DNA from: Dokdonella sp041395345
GTDB taxonomy: Bacteria > Pseudomonadota > Gammaproteobacteria > Xanthomonadales > Rhodanobacteraceae
Assembly: GCF_041395345.1 (NCBI RefSeq)
Contig: NZ_JAWLAR010000005.1
Coordinates: 168,127-232,126 of the forward strand
Length of the DNA stretch: 64,000 nucleotides
Direction of reading: 5' to 3'
A model generated the notes under the pieces. That model had not been told where the DNA came from and did not search any database. It saw only the letters and a list, made by a program, of their open reading frames with translations. The position numbers were made by a program, and so were the translations under genes. Of this stretch, positions 53,856 to 62,059 are shown in pieces; positions within the stretch are counted from its first letter, which is position 1; each line of letters begins with the position of its first letter.

Positions 53856-54253
53856 AGGGCCGGGAATCGGGAGTGGGGAATGGGGAATCGTTCAAGCGGG
53901 CTCACGAGCAATTGGATGTCTGGCAGGACGCCATGCAATTGGTAGAGATGGTTTACGCAGCCACCGCCAGTTTTCCTTCTGACGAACGATTCGGCCTGAC
54001 CGCCCAAATCCGTCGAGCGGCCGTGAGCATTCCATCCAACATTGCCGAAGGTGCAGCCAGACGCTCCAGCGCCGAATACCAGCGCTTTCTTTCCATTGCA
54101 CGCGGTTCGTTATCGGAAATGTCCACACAACTGCAGATCGCCGAACGCCTGACTTACATGAATTCGACGCCCGTACTCAATGATCTGCTTGATCTCGTCT
54201 TTGCTCGACTCACTGCGCTGATGAACGCCCTCAAGAGGCGTGGAGAATCATGA
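53852..54253 (+). CDS. Four-helix bundle protein (S23/Avd-like) inserted between accB and accC
   Basis: 133 residues from a GTG at 53852 overlapping the accB stop. A GTG at 53873 is an alternative. Residues 1-13 (KGRESGVGNGES) are encoded by the left GGGAAT repeat. The family core begins at HEQLDVWQDAMQLV and continues with FPSDERFGLTAQIRRAAVSIPSNIAEGAAR and an SLSEMSTQLQIAERLTY helix, typical of four-helix-bundle proteins (TIGR02436 type) related to 23S rRNA intervening-sequence proteins and Avd. They are predicted nucleic-acid binders of unknown role. The gene is enclosed by inverted repeats, unlike neighbouring operon members. Confidence 0.9.
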   Translation: MKGRESGVGNGESFKRAHEQLDVWQDAMQLVEMVYAATASFPSDERFGLTAQIRRAAVSIPSNIAEGAARRSSAEYQRFLSIARGSLSEMSTQLQIAERLTYMNSTPVLNDLLDLVFARLTALMNALKRRGES

Positions 54254-54296
54254 TGCGAGCTTCAAACCCATTCCCCACTCCCTATTCCCCATTCCC
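53861..54296. mobile_element. Candidate cassette: inverted GGGAAT arms around a four-helix-bundle gene (element D)
   Basis: The left arm is 53861-53890 and the right arm 54267-54296. They share a perfect 16-bp inverted core GGGAGTGGGGAATGGG (53869-53884 versus 54267-54282). The four-helix gene occupies the interior, and the right arm ends at the base before the accC ATG. The arrangement suggests an inserted unit that carries a gene and separates accB from accC by 441 bp. Mobility is an inference; no target duplication was recognised. Confidence 0.6.
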
Positions 54297-55664
54297 ATGC
54301 TAGACAAAGTCGTCATCGCCAATCGCGGCGAAATCGCATTGCGCATCCTTCGCGCCTGCCATGTGCTTGGCATCAAGACCGTGGCCGTGCATTCCACCGT
54401 CGACCGCAATCTCAAGCACGTCGGCATGGCGGATGAATCGGTGTGTATCGGACCTAGCCCGGCTGCCGAGAGTTACCTCAACGTGCCGGCCATCATCGCC
54501 GCCGCCGAGGTGACCGACGCCCAGGCGATTCATCCGGGCTACGGGTTTCTTTCCGAGAACGCCGACTTCGCCGAGCGTGTCGAGCAATCGGGATTCATTT
54601 TCATAGGCCCGCGCGCCGAGACGATCCGCATGATGGGCGACAAGGTCGAGGCGATCCGCGCGATGAAGGATGCCGGCGTGCCCTGCGTTCCCGGATCGGG
54701 TGGCCCGCTGGGCGACGACAACGCCGAGAACGTGCGTATCGCACGCGATATCGGCTATCCGGTGATCATCAAGGCATCGGGCGGCGGTGGTGGTCGTGGC
54801 ATGCGTGTGGTCCACACCGAAGCGCATCTCGGCAACGCGATCTCGATGACGAAGACCGAAGCCAGGGCCGCATTCGGCAACGACCAGGTCTACATGGAGA
54901 AGTACCTGGAGAACCCGCGCCATATCGAGATCCAGGTGCTGGCCGATGGCCAGGGCGGCGCCATCCACCTCGGCGAACGCGACTGCTCGATGCAGCGTCG
55001 CCACCAGAAGGTGGTCGAGGAGGCCCCCGCCCCCGGCATCGATGAAGAGCAGCGCCAGGCGATCGGCAAGGTCTGTGTCGAAGCCTGCCTGCGCATCAAC
55101 TATCGCGGTGCAGGCACCTTCGAATTCCTTTATGAAGACGGACGCTTCTACTTCATCGAAATGAACACGCGCATCCAGGTCGAGCATCCGGTCACCGAAA
55201 TGATCACGGGCATCGACCTGGTCCGCGAGCAACTGATGATTGCCGCCGGCGAGAAACTCTCGATCCGCCAGCACGATGTCCGCATCACCGGTCATTCCAT
55301 CGAATGCCGCATCAACGCCGAGGACCCGGATACCTTCATGCCGAGTCCCGGCACGGTCAAGCGCTTCCTCGCCGCAGGTGGCCCGGGCGTGCGCACGGAT
55401 ACGCACATCTATGACGGCTATCGCATTCCGCCCAACTACGATTCGATGATCGGCAAGTTGATCGTGCACGGCAGTGATCGCGCAACGGCCGTCGCACGCA
55501 TGCGCAATGCGCTTGCCGAAGTCGTGATCGAGGGGGTCAAGACCAATTTGCCACTGCAGATGCGGATCATGGCCGACGCCGGTTTCCAGGCGGGCGGCAT
55601 GAACATCCACTATCTGGAAAAGCGCATGGCCGAGGCCAAGGAAAAGGCGCTGGGATTGAGTTGA
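54297..55664 (+). CDS. accC: Biotin carboxylase subunit of acetyl-CoA carboxylase
   Basis: 455 residues, the usual length. It starts MLDKVVIANRGEIALRILRAC at ATG 54297, directly after the right GGGAAT arm, so no normal ribosome site is seen upstream. The ATP-grasp core includes IKASGGGGGRGMRVV, MEKYLENPRHIEIQVLADG, MQRRHQKVVEEAPAP, FEFLYEDGRFYFIEMNTRIQ and VEHPVTEMITGIDLV. It carboxylates biotin on AccB using ATP and bicarbonate. Translation could depend on unfolding of the preceding inverted repeat (inference). Confidence 0.98.
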   Translation: MLDKVVIANRGEIALRILRACHVLGIKTVAVHSTVDRNLKHVGMADESVCIGPSPAAESYLNVPAIIAAAEVTDAQAIHPGYGFLSENADFAERVEQSGFIFIGPRAETIRMMGDKVEAIRAMKDAGVPCVPGSGGPLGDDNAENVRIARDIGYPVIIKASGGGGGRGMRVVHTEAHLGNAISMTKTEARAAFGNDQVYMEKYLENPRHIEIQVLADGQGGAIHLGERDCSMQRRHQKVVEEAPAPGIDEEQRQAIGKVCVEACLRINYRGAGTFEFLYEDGRFYFIEMNTRIQVEHPVTEMITGIDLVREQLMIAAGEKLSIRQHDVRITGHSIECRINAEDPDTFMPSPGTVKRFLAAGGPGVRTDTHIYDGYRIPPNYDSMIGKLIVHGSDRATAVARMRNALAEVVIEGVKTNLPLQMRIMADAGFQAGGMNIHYLEKRMAEAKEKALGLS

Positions 55665-55770
55665 TGGGTGAACACTCGATAGTCACGCGCTCATGGGCCT
55701 GAACTCGAAGATGCGGATTGTCGCCTGCGACAATGGTCAGGAATCTTTGCAGAGCCGGTATGCAGGTTGC

Positions 55771-55890
55771 CGCGCTCCGAACCTGTTCGACCGAGAACCT
55801 TTCCCATCGTGCTTGATCCAAATGCAAACAAAGCCGGTGTGTTGTCCTTCGCGTTCCAAACTTGTCTGACCGAAAACCTATCCCGCCATG
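55771..55890. repeat. Imperfect 41-bp direct repeat in the prmA leader
   Basis: Copy 1 (55771-55811) and copy 2 (55850-55890) match at 31 of 41 positions by eye, sharing CGCG-TCC-AAC-TGT-GACCGA-AACCT-TCCC. Copy 2 ends on the prmA ATG; copy 1 ends on a GTG at the same relative place. The 223-bp accC-prmA spacer otherwise holds nothing recognised. Confidence 0.75.
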
Positions 55891-56799
55891 AGTTGGCTCG
55901 AGCTTTCCCTGACCCTGCGCTCCGATCAGCAGGAAGCCGTCGAAGCGGCGCTGGAAGACGTTGGCGCGCTCGCGGTCACCCTGCTCGATGCCGATGCCGA
56001 TACCAGCAACGAACAGGCCATCCTCGAGCCGGCGGTCGGCGAGACCCCGCTATGGTCGCTGATCGTCCTCTCGGCCCTGTTCGAAGCGGAAACCGATCGC
56101 AGCGGACTGATTCACGTTCTCGGCGAGTTGATTCCCGAGCTGGAACCCGGACAGATTGCGTTTCGCGAAGTCGCCGACCAGGACTGGACCCGCGTCTGGA
56201 TGGATCAGTTCAAGCCGATGCAGTTCGGCGAACGCCTTTGGATCTATCCGTGGAACATTGAACCGCCCGCCAATTCCGGCAACACCGTCATCGTGCGACT
56301 CGATCCGGGCCTGGCCTTCGGCACGGGCACCCACCCGACCACGGCCCTGTGCCTGGAGTGGCTCGATCAAGCCGATCTCGGCGGCAAGACGGTGATCGAC
56401 TACGGCTGCGGATCGGGAGTGCTGGCGATCGCCGCTGCGCTGCTGGGCGCCGCCGACGTGATCGGCATCGACAACGATCCGCAGGCCATCGAAGCGAGTC
56501 GTGACAATGCCACGCGCAATGGCGTGGCCGACAGGATCCAGCTGCGCCTGCCGAACGTCGATGAGCGCACGCCCGCCGATTTGCTCGTGGCCAATATCCT
56601 TGCCGGCCCGCTGTACGAACTCGCTCCGCTGTTTGCCAGGCATGTCCGCCCCGGCGGCTTGCTCGCCCTGTCCGGGATCCTCGGCGGGCAGGAAAGCGAT
56701 TTGCTCGAGCGTTACTCGGAGTGGTTCGAGGATCTGCAGGTCAGCAAGCGCGAAGACTGGGTTCGCATCGACGGAAAGCGCCGCACCGACATCCACTAG
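55888..56799 (+). CDS. prmA: Ribosomal protein L11 methyltransferase
   Basis: 303 residues, normal for PrmA. The N-terminal substrate domain is SWLELSLTLRSDQQEAVEAAL and DQDWTRVWMDQFKPMQFGERLWIYPW. The SAM-binding core is LAFGTGTHPTTALCLEWLD, VIDYGCGSGVLAIAAALLGA, IDNDPQAIEASRDNA and LLVANILAGPLYELAP. It trimethylates L11 residues. It lies in the accC-prmA-DUF3426-fis order seen in related bacteria. Confidence 0.97.
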   Translation: MSWLELSLTLRSDQQEAVEAALEDVGALAVTLLDADADTSNEQAILEPAVGETPLWSLIVLSALFEAETDRSGLIHVLGELIPELEPGQIAFREVADQDWTRVWMDQFKPMQFGERLWIYPWNIEPPANSGNTVIVRLDPGLAFGTGTHPTTALCLEWLDQADLGGKTVIDYGCGSGVLAIAAALLGAADVIGIDNDPQAIEASRDNATRNGVADRIQLRLPNVDERTPADLLVANILAGPLYELAPLFARHVRPGGLLALSGILGGQESDLLERYSEWFEDLQVSKREDWVRIDGKRRTDIH

Positions 56800-56904
56800 T
56801 CGGCAAGCCGTTCGGTGCTGTCTCCGTCGAAGGTCAGCCGCAAACCGCGACATTCGCCCAGGCAAATTCCCTGTCGCTCTGGCAAGCCCGGTTAGAATGG
56901 ACCC

Positions 56905-57699
56905 ATGTACACCCAATGCCCCGAATGCCTGACCGTATTCAAAGTCGGCAGCGCCGAGCTTGCAGGCGCGCATGGCAACGTGCGTTGCTCGCATTGCAAC
57001 GCCATATTCGATGCCTTGCCGACGCTGAGTGAACAACTCCCGTCCGAGCCGATCGGCAAACTCGGCCGCCATGCCGAGCTGGCCAGCCCGCCGCAGTTGG
57101 GCTTGCCGGTGTTCCGGCCCCATCGCGGCGAACAAGGCGCTCTGTTCCTCGACCCGGACGAGCGTCCGCGTGCGCATGATCGCTCTTCCGGCCCGCCTCA
57201 ATTCACACGCAGAAGAGGCAGGGCGCCAACCCGTGGCAACGGCCCCTGGATTGCAGGCAGCCTGATCCTGTTGATGCTGCTGGCGGCTGAAATCGCCTGG
57301 GCCGAGCGGCAGCTCTGGCTGAACGACTCCGGTCTCAGGCCGGTCATCGCCGACATCTGCGCCAAAGTCGGCTGCGAAATCCCCTTGCGCCGTGATGAAG
57401 AACTCCTGCAGCTCGCATCACGGGATATCCGCCCGCATCCCTCGGTACCGGGCGCATTGATCATCTCCGCGACCCTGCAGAACTCCGCCGATTTCCCACA
57501 ACCGTTTCCAGTCGTGGAGATCACCCTGTCGGACCTTGATGAACAACGCATTGCCATGCGTCGATTCCGGCCGTCGGAATACGTCAGCGACGCCAAGACC
57601 CTGGCCAGTGGCCTGGCTCCCGCCGCGAAGGCGGCCCTGGTCTTCGAAGTGGCCGATCCGGGCAAGAATGCCGTGGCATTCGAGTTTCGCTTCCACTAG
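56905..57699 (+). CDS. Zinc-ribbon (MJ0042) and DUF3426 domain membrane protein
   Basis: 264 residues. The N-terminal zinc-ribbon has two CxxC pairs (CPECLTVFKV and CSHCNAIFDAL). A Pro/Arg-rich linker follows, then one transmembrane helix (GPWIAGSLILLMLLAAEIAWA, about residue 112) and a C-terminal DUF3426 domain with IRPHPSVPGALIISATLQNSADFPQPFPVVEITLSD. It is commonly encoded between prmA and fis. The function is unknown. Confidence 0.9.
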   Translation: MYTQCPECLTVFKVGSAELAGAHGNVRCSHCNAIFDALPTLSEQLPSEPIGKLGRHAELASPPQLGLPVFRPHRGEQGALFLDPDERPRAHDRSSGPPQFTRRRGRAPTRGNGPWIAGSLILLMLLAAEIAWAERQLWLNDSGLRPVIADICAKVGCEIPLRRDEELLQLASRDIRPHPSVPGALIISATLQNSADFPQPFPVVEITLSDLDEQRIAMRRFRPSEYVSDAKTLASGLAPAAKAALVFEVADPGKNAVAFEFRFH

Positions 57700-57853
57700 G
57701 CGGGCTCTGGTTCGAAAAGTTTGCAATCGAATCGACCACTGGCACTTATCAATGGGGCCCGACGGCGTTATGATCATCGACCCGCCGCGCTCCTGAGGGA
57801 AGGATGCACGGCAGAACTCATAACTAGAACAAAGCCCCGAGGGATTGATCGCA

Positions 57854-58132
57854 GTGAATGCCGCTACCCCGTTGCGCGTTGATGTCGCGCACGATTCCGC
57901 CCTGCAACCCGCCCTGCGCGAGTGCGTCGCGAGGGCCGTACGTCGATACCTCAGCGATGTGGATTCGCAGCCCTCCGAGGGATTGCACGCGCTGGTCGTT
58001 GCCGAGGTCGAATTGCCGTTGCTGCGCGAGGTGATGTCCTGGTATGGCGGCAACCAGAGCCGCGCCGCTGCGGCCCTGGGCATCAACCGGGCCACGCTGC
58101 GCAAGAAGCTGCACCAGTACGAGCTCAGTTGA
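57854..58132 (+). CDS. fis: DNA-binding protein Fis
   Basis: 92 residues from a GTG at 57854, with GAGGGA nine bases upstream; a TTG at 57845 would add three residues but leaves poor spacing. The C-terminal half has the Fis signature: EVELPLLREVMSWYGGNQSRAAAALGINRATLRKKLHQY, with the helix-turn-helix at GNQSRAAAALGINRATLRKKL. It is a nucleoid protein that bends DNA and modulates rRNA and other promoters. It starts 154 bp after the DUF3426 gene and 43 bp before purH. Confidence 0.95.
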   Translation: MNAATPLRVDVAHDSALQPALRECVARAVRRYLSDVDSQPSEGLHALVVAEVELPLLREVMSWYGGNQSRAAAALGINRATLRKKLHQYELS

Positions 58133-58175
58133 ACCGCTATAATGCCGGCCCGCCAAACCGCTTCCGGCTGACCTG

Positions 58176-59753
58176 ATGTTCGAGATTCCCCCTCCTCCCG
58201 TCCACCGGGCGCTGTTGAGTGTGTCGGACAAGTCCGGCCTTGCCGATCTGGCCAGAGGGCTCGACGCCCTGGATATCAGCCTGATTTCCACCGGGGGCAC
58301 CGCGCAGGCATTGCGCGATGCGCATCTCCCGGTCACCGAGGTCAGCGCGGTCACCGGCTTCCCGGAAATCATGGACGGTCGGGTCAAGACCCTGCATCCG
58401 CTGGTCCACGGCGGCCTGCTCGGACGTCGCGGCATTGACGATGAAGTCATGTCCGAACACGGCATTGCTGCGATCGATCTTCTCGTGGTCAATCTGTATC
58501 CGTTCGAATCGGTTACGGCCCGCCCTGATTGCAGTCTCTTCGAAGGCATCGAGAATATCGATATCGGCGGCCCGGCCATGTTGCGCGCCGCCGCCAAGAA
58601 CCATGAAAGCGTCATTGTCCTGTGCGATCCGGCCGATTATGCCGAGGTCCTCGAGGCTCTCGCCCAGGGCGGCACCACGATCGAAATGCGACGCAGGCTG
58701 GCAGCCAAGGCCTATGCGCACACGGCCACCTACGACGGTCGCGTTGCTGCCTGGCTCGGTGCGCGTTCCCAGGGCGAATCGAGCGAACCGTTTGCGCCCA
58801 GCCTGCACCTGGCCTACGAACGCAAGCAGGTATTGCGCTACGGAGAAAACCCGCACCAGGCCGCAGCGCTGTATGTCGAACGCAACGCCGCGCCGGGTAC
58901 GATCGCCACGTCCAGGGTGCTTGCCGGCAAGGAACTCTCCTACAACAACCTGGCTGACGCCGACGCTGCACTGGAATGCGTCAAGGCGTTCCAGCGCACT
59001 CCGGCCTGCGTCATCGTCAAGCATGCCAATCCCTGTGGTGTCGCGCTGGCCGCCAGCGTGCGCGAAGCCTACGAACATGCCTATGCCTGCGACCCGGTTT
59101 CCGCGTTCGGCGGCATCATCGCCTTCAATCACCCGCTTGATCTGGAAACCGCTTCGCTGATCCTCGAGCGTCAGTTCGTCGAAGTGGTCATTGCACCCAC
59201 CGTCGAGGAGGCTGCGCTCTCGGCTTTCAGGAAGAAGCCGAATGTACGCGTGATCGCGACCGGCGAATGGCCCGAACAGGCCGGCCAGTCGATCGACTAC
59301 AAGCGCATCGCCGGTGGCATGCTCGCCCAGGATGCAGACCGCGACACGCTGATGTTGTCCGATCTCAAGGTCGTTTCAAAACGCGTGCCGGATGCAGAAG
59401 AACTGCGCGACCTGCTGTTTGCCTGGCACGTCGCCATGTACGTGAAGTCGAATGCAATCGTGTACGCCCGCGAAAGCCGCACGATCGGCATCGGCGCCGG
59501 CCAGATGAGCCGCGTGATCAGCGCCCGCATCGCGGCCATCAAGGCCGAGGAAGCCGGCCTCAGCGTTCCCGGCAGCGTCATGGCCTCGGATGCCTTCTTC
59601 CCGTTCCGCGATGGCATCGACACCGCAGCCGCGGCCGGCATCCGCGCCGTCATCCAGCCCGGCGGTTCGATGCGCGACGAGGAAGTGATCCTCGCCGCCG
59701 ACGAACACGACATGACGATGGTATTTACCGGCGTGAGGCATTTCAGGCACTAG
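58176..59753 (+). CDS. purH: Bifunctional AICAR transformylase / IMP cyclohydrolase
   Basis: 525 residues, full length. The N-terminal IMP cyclohydrolase has ALLSVSDKSGLADLARGL, LISTGGTAQALRDAHLPVTEV, DGRVKTLHPLVHGGLLGRR and DLLVVNLYPFE. The C-terminal transformylase has RYGENPHQAAALYV, VIVKHANPCGVA and VMASDAFFPFRDGID, ending with MVFTGVRHFRH. It performs the last two steps of IMP synthesis. The 181-bp spacer to purD carries an inverted GGGATT repeat. Confidence 0.98.
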   Translation: MFEIPPPPVHRALLSVSDKSGLADLARGLDALDISLISTGGTAQALRDAHLPVTEVSAVTGFPEIMDGRVKTLHPLVHGGLLGRRGIDDEVMSEHGIAAIDLLVVNLYPFESVTARPDCSLFEGIENIDIGGPAMLRAAAKNHESVIVLCDPADYAEVLEALAQGGTTIEMRRRLAAKAYAHTATYDGRVAAWLGARSQGESSEPFAPSLHLAYERKQVLRYGENPHQAAALYVERNAAPGTIATSRVLAGKELSYNNLADADAALECVKAFQRTPACVIVKHANPCGVALAASVREAYEHAYACDPVSAFGGIIAFNHPLDLETASLILERQFVEVVIAPTVEEAALSAFRKKPNVRVIATGEWPEQAGQSIDYKRIAGGMLAQDADRDTLMLSDLKVVSKRVPDAEELRDLLFAWHVAMYVKSNAIVYARESRTIGIGAGQMSRVISARIAAIKAEEAGLSVPGSVMASDAFFPFRDGIDTAAAAGIRAVIQPGGSMRDEEVILAADEHDMTMVFTGVRHFRH

Positions 59754-59757
59754 TGCC

Positions 59758-59932
59758 GGAATTCGAGATTGGAGATTCGGGATTCGCAAGAGCTGAGGAC
59801 GTGGAACCCTGCGCAGCCATGAGCCAGTATCGAATCCCCGCTGACAACTCGCGCGTGCCAATCCGTCCCGGTCGGACCTCGGCAGGTGGCTCACCCTATC
59901 GAATCCCAAATCCCGAATCCCGAATCCCGAAC
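59758..59932. repeat. Inverted GGGATT repeat pair (element E) between purH and purD
   Basis: The left arm (59758-59786) has GAGATTGGAGATTCGGGATT; the right arm (59899-59932) has TCGAATCCCAAATCCCGAAT continuing CCCGAATCCCGAAC. They share an inverted core GATTCGGGATTCG. About 112 bp of non-repetitive sequence lies between them. The right arm stops about two bases before the purD ATG, so it takes the place of the normal leader. Confidence 0.8.
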
Positions 59933-59934
59933 AT

Positions 59935-61212
59935 ATGAAAATCCTCGTGATCGGCGGCGGTGGCCGCGAACATGCACTGGCCTGGAAGCTGGCTCAGTCC
60001 AGACGGGTTACCGAAGTCATCGTGGCTCCCGGCAATGCGGGTACTGCGCGCGAACCGCGCATGCGCAATGCAGAGGTTGCCGCCAACGACATCGATGGGC
60101 TGCTCAAGCTTGCCCGCGACGAGGCCATCGACCTGACCGTGGTGGGTCCTGAAATACCGCTGGTGCTCGGCGTGGTCGATCGATTCCGCGCCGCGGGCCT
60201 GGCCTGCTTCGGTCCGCGCAGGATTGCCGCGCAGCTGGAAGGCTCGAAGTCCTACGCCAAGGAGTTCCTGGTCCGCCACAACATTCCAACGGCACGCCAC
60301 GCCGCGTTCGATGATCTCAATGCCGCCCTCGCCTACGTGCGCAAGCATGGTGCGCCGATCGTGATCAAGGCGGACGGACTTGCCGCTGGCAAGGGTGTCG
60401 TCGTGGCCCTGACACTGGGTGATGCCGAGCAGGCCCTGCACGACATGCTTGGCGCACATTCGCTCGGCGACGCATCGGCCAGCGTCGTCATCGAGGAATT
60501 CCTCGAAGGTGAGGAAGCCAGTTACATCGTCATATCGGATGGCGATCACGCCTTGCCGATGGCGACCAGCCAGGATCACAAGCGTGTCGGCGAGGCCGAT
60601 ACCGGGCCGAACACCGGCGGCATGGGCGCCTATTCCCCGGCACCGGTGGTCAGCCCCGAGGTCGACAAGCGCATCATGGACGAAGTGATTCGCCCGACCC
60701 TGGCCGGCATGGCAGCCGAAGGCGCGCCGTTCATCGGCTTTCTTTACGCCGGCCTGATGATCGACAGCAGCGGTGCGCCGAAGGTCATCGAGTTCAATGT
60801 CCGTTTCGGCGACCCCGAAACACAACCGATCATGATGCGCCTGCAGTCGGACCTGCTCGAGCTGATCGAAGCGGCACTGGCTGGCCGTCTGAACGGCACT
60901 CACGTGAGCTGGGATCCGCGTCCGTCGATTGGCGTAGTCATGGCCGCACAGGGTTATCCGGGCAAGGTGCGTACGGGTGATCCGATCAGCGGTCTGGATA
61001 CTGCGCAAGGCAAGGACATCAAGGTATTCCACGCCGGCACACGAATGGTGGACGGCAAGGTGGTGACAGCAGGCGGACGCGTGCTTACCGTCTGTGCACT
61101 CGGCGCCGATTTCGCCGCAGCGCGCGAGGCGGCCTATGCGGCCGTGGCCACCCTGGATTTTCCGGGCGCCTTCCATCGCCGCGATATCGGCCATCGCGCA
61201 CTCAGGCGCTAA
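59935..61212 (+). CDS. purD: Phosphoribosylamine-glycine ligase
   Basis: 425 residues. The ATP-grasp enzyme has MKILVIGGGGREHALAWKLAQS, VVGPEIPLVLGVVD, KADGLAAGKGVVVALT, VIEEFLEGEEASYIVISDGD, QDHKRVGEADTGPNTGGMGAY and VIEFNVRFGDPETQPIMMRL. It catalyses the second step of purine synthesis. The start ATG 59935 has no evident ribosome site; the region before it is repeat element E. Confidence 0.98.
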   Translation: MKILVIGGGGREHALAWKLAQSRRVTEVIVAPGNAGTAREPRMRNAEVAANDIDGLLKLARDEAIDLTVVGPEIPLVLGVVDRFRAAGLACFGPRRIAAQLEGSKSYAKEFLVRHNIPTARHAAFDDLNAALAYVRKHGAPIVIKADGLAAGKGVVVALTLGDAEQALHDMLGAHSLGDASASVVIEEFLEGEEASYIVISDGDHALPMATSQDHKRVGEADTGPNTGGMGAYSPAPVVSPEVDKRIMDEVIRPTLAGMAAEGAPFIGFLYAGLMIDSSGAPKVIEFNVRFGDPETQPIMMRLQSDLLELIEAALAGRLNGTHVSWDPRPSIGVVMAAQGYPGKVRTGDPISGLDTAQGKDIKVFHAGTRMVDGKVVTAGGRVLTVCALGADFAAAREAAYAAVATLDFPGAFHRRDIGHRALRR

Positions 61213-61284
61213 GTCTTCCATCCCCCTGCAGCGAAACCGCCGGGATCCATTCGTGAACCACCCGGGCCTGCCCGGATTCGTGCC

Positions 61285-61740
61285 TTACGTGGCCAGCGCC
61301 ACGCGCACGCGCAGGTGGTTTTCGCCGCGCCGGTAGCGGTAGGCGAATTCCCGCGTCATTGCACGGACCATGGCGATGCCGACGCCGCCGGGCGTGGCTG
61401 CGGCGATACTCGCCGGCAGCTGGGCGGCGGCGATCGCTGTCGGATCGAATGCGGAGGCGCAGTAGCGCAGACGCACGATCAACTCGTCATTGCGGCGACG
61501 CACGTGCACATGCACGGGCCCGCGAGCGGCTTGCGCATGCATCACGACGTTGGCGAGCAACTCGTCCAGCACCGTGGCCAGCGATTGACGCACCGATTCG
61601 GCGATGTCGGCCGCAGCGAGATCGACTTCGAGGGCATCGGCAAACTGCCCGATCGCAGCCCGTTCGCGCGCAACGCGATAGCGCCAGCGCGTCGCCGCAG
61701 CCAATGGACGAAGTTGCCGCGCATTCCGCTGCATCGTCAT
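61285..61740 (-). CDS. RsbW-like HATPase/anti-sigma-type protein with altered ATP site
   Basis: 151 residues from ATG 61740 (alternative 61734), preceded by GGGAGGG. Its order follows the RsbW/SpoIIAB fold: an N-box SLATVLDELLANVVMHAQ, then the strand RLRYCASAFDPTA where the G1 DxG motif is normally found, and TPGGVGIAMVRAM as the glycine-rich G2 box. The Asp and Gly of G1 are absent (Y-C-A here), so ATP-binding may be weak or lost. A foldback repeat begins four bases upstream of the ribosome site. No antagonist or sigma gene is adjacent. Confidence 0.78.
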   Translation of the reverse strand: MTMQRNARQLRPLAAATRWRYRVARERAAIGQFADALEVDLAAADIAESVRQSLATVLDELLANVVMHAQAARGPVHVHVRRRNDELIVRLRYCASAFDPTAIAAAQLPASIAAATPGGVGIAMVRAMTREFAYRYRRGENHLRVRVALAT

Positions 61741-61753
61741 TCACCCTCCCCTG

Positions 61754-61915
61754 GCCCGGACTATTCATGAAGAACGCACGATGATCGCGCAGGACTCTGG
61801 ATTCACACGGCTTTTCTCGATTGAGAATATAGCGGGCACTATTGCCGAATGAGTGAAGTGCCGTGTGGATCCAAGGGGCAAGCGAGGGCGTGCGTTCTTC
61901 ATGAATAGTCCGGGC
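61754..61915. repeat. 162-bp foldback element with 27-bp perfect terminal inverted repeats
   Basis: The arms at 61754-61780 and 61889-61915 are exact reverse complements (core CTATTCATGAAGAACGCACG). Inside, GGATTCACACGGC and GCCGTGTGGATCC form a second inverted pair with one mismatch, and TTCTC-GATT-GAGAA sits near the centre. The element can fold almost end to end. It resembles a MITE. No gene fits between 61741 and 62059, and no target duplication was seen. Confidence 0.9.
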
Positions 61916-62059
61916 TTGTACATCGTGGACGAAGCCGGCCATCGAGGCAAACCCTCGAGACTCGAGGCACGAACCTGCTGCCGGGCACGGCGTTCGCATC
62001 ACGGAATGCGACAGCTCTGCTAGATTGCCCGGGTCGCCCATCAGGATTCAGGCCCCTCC

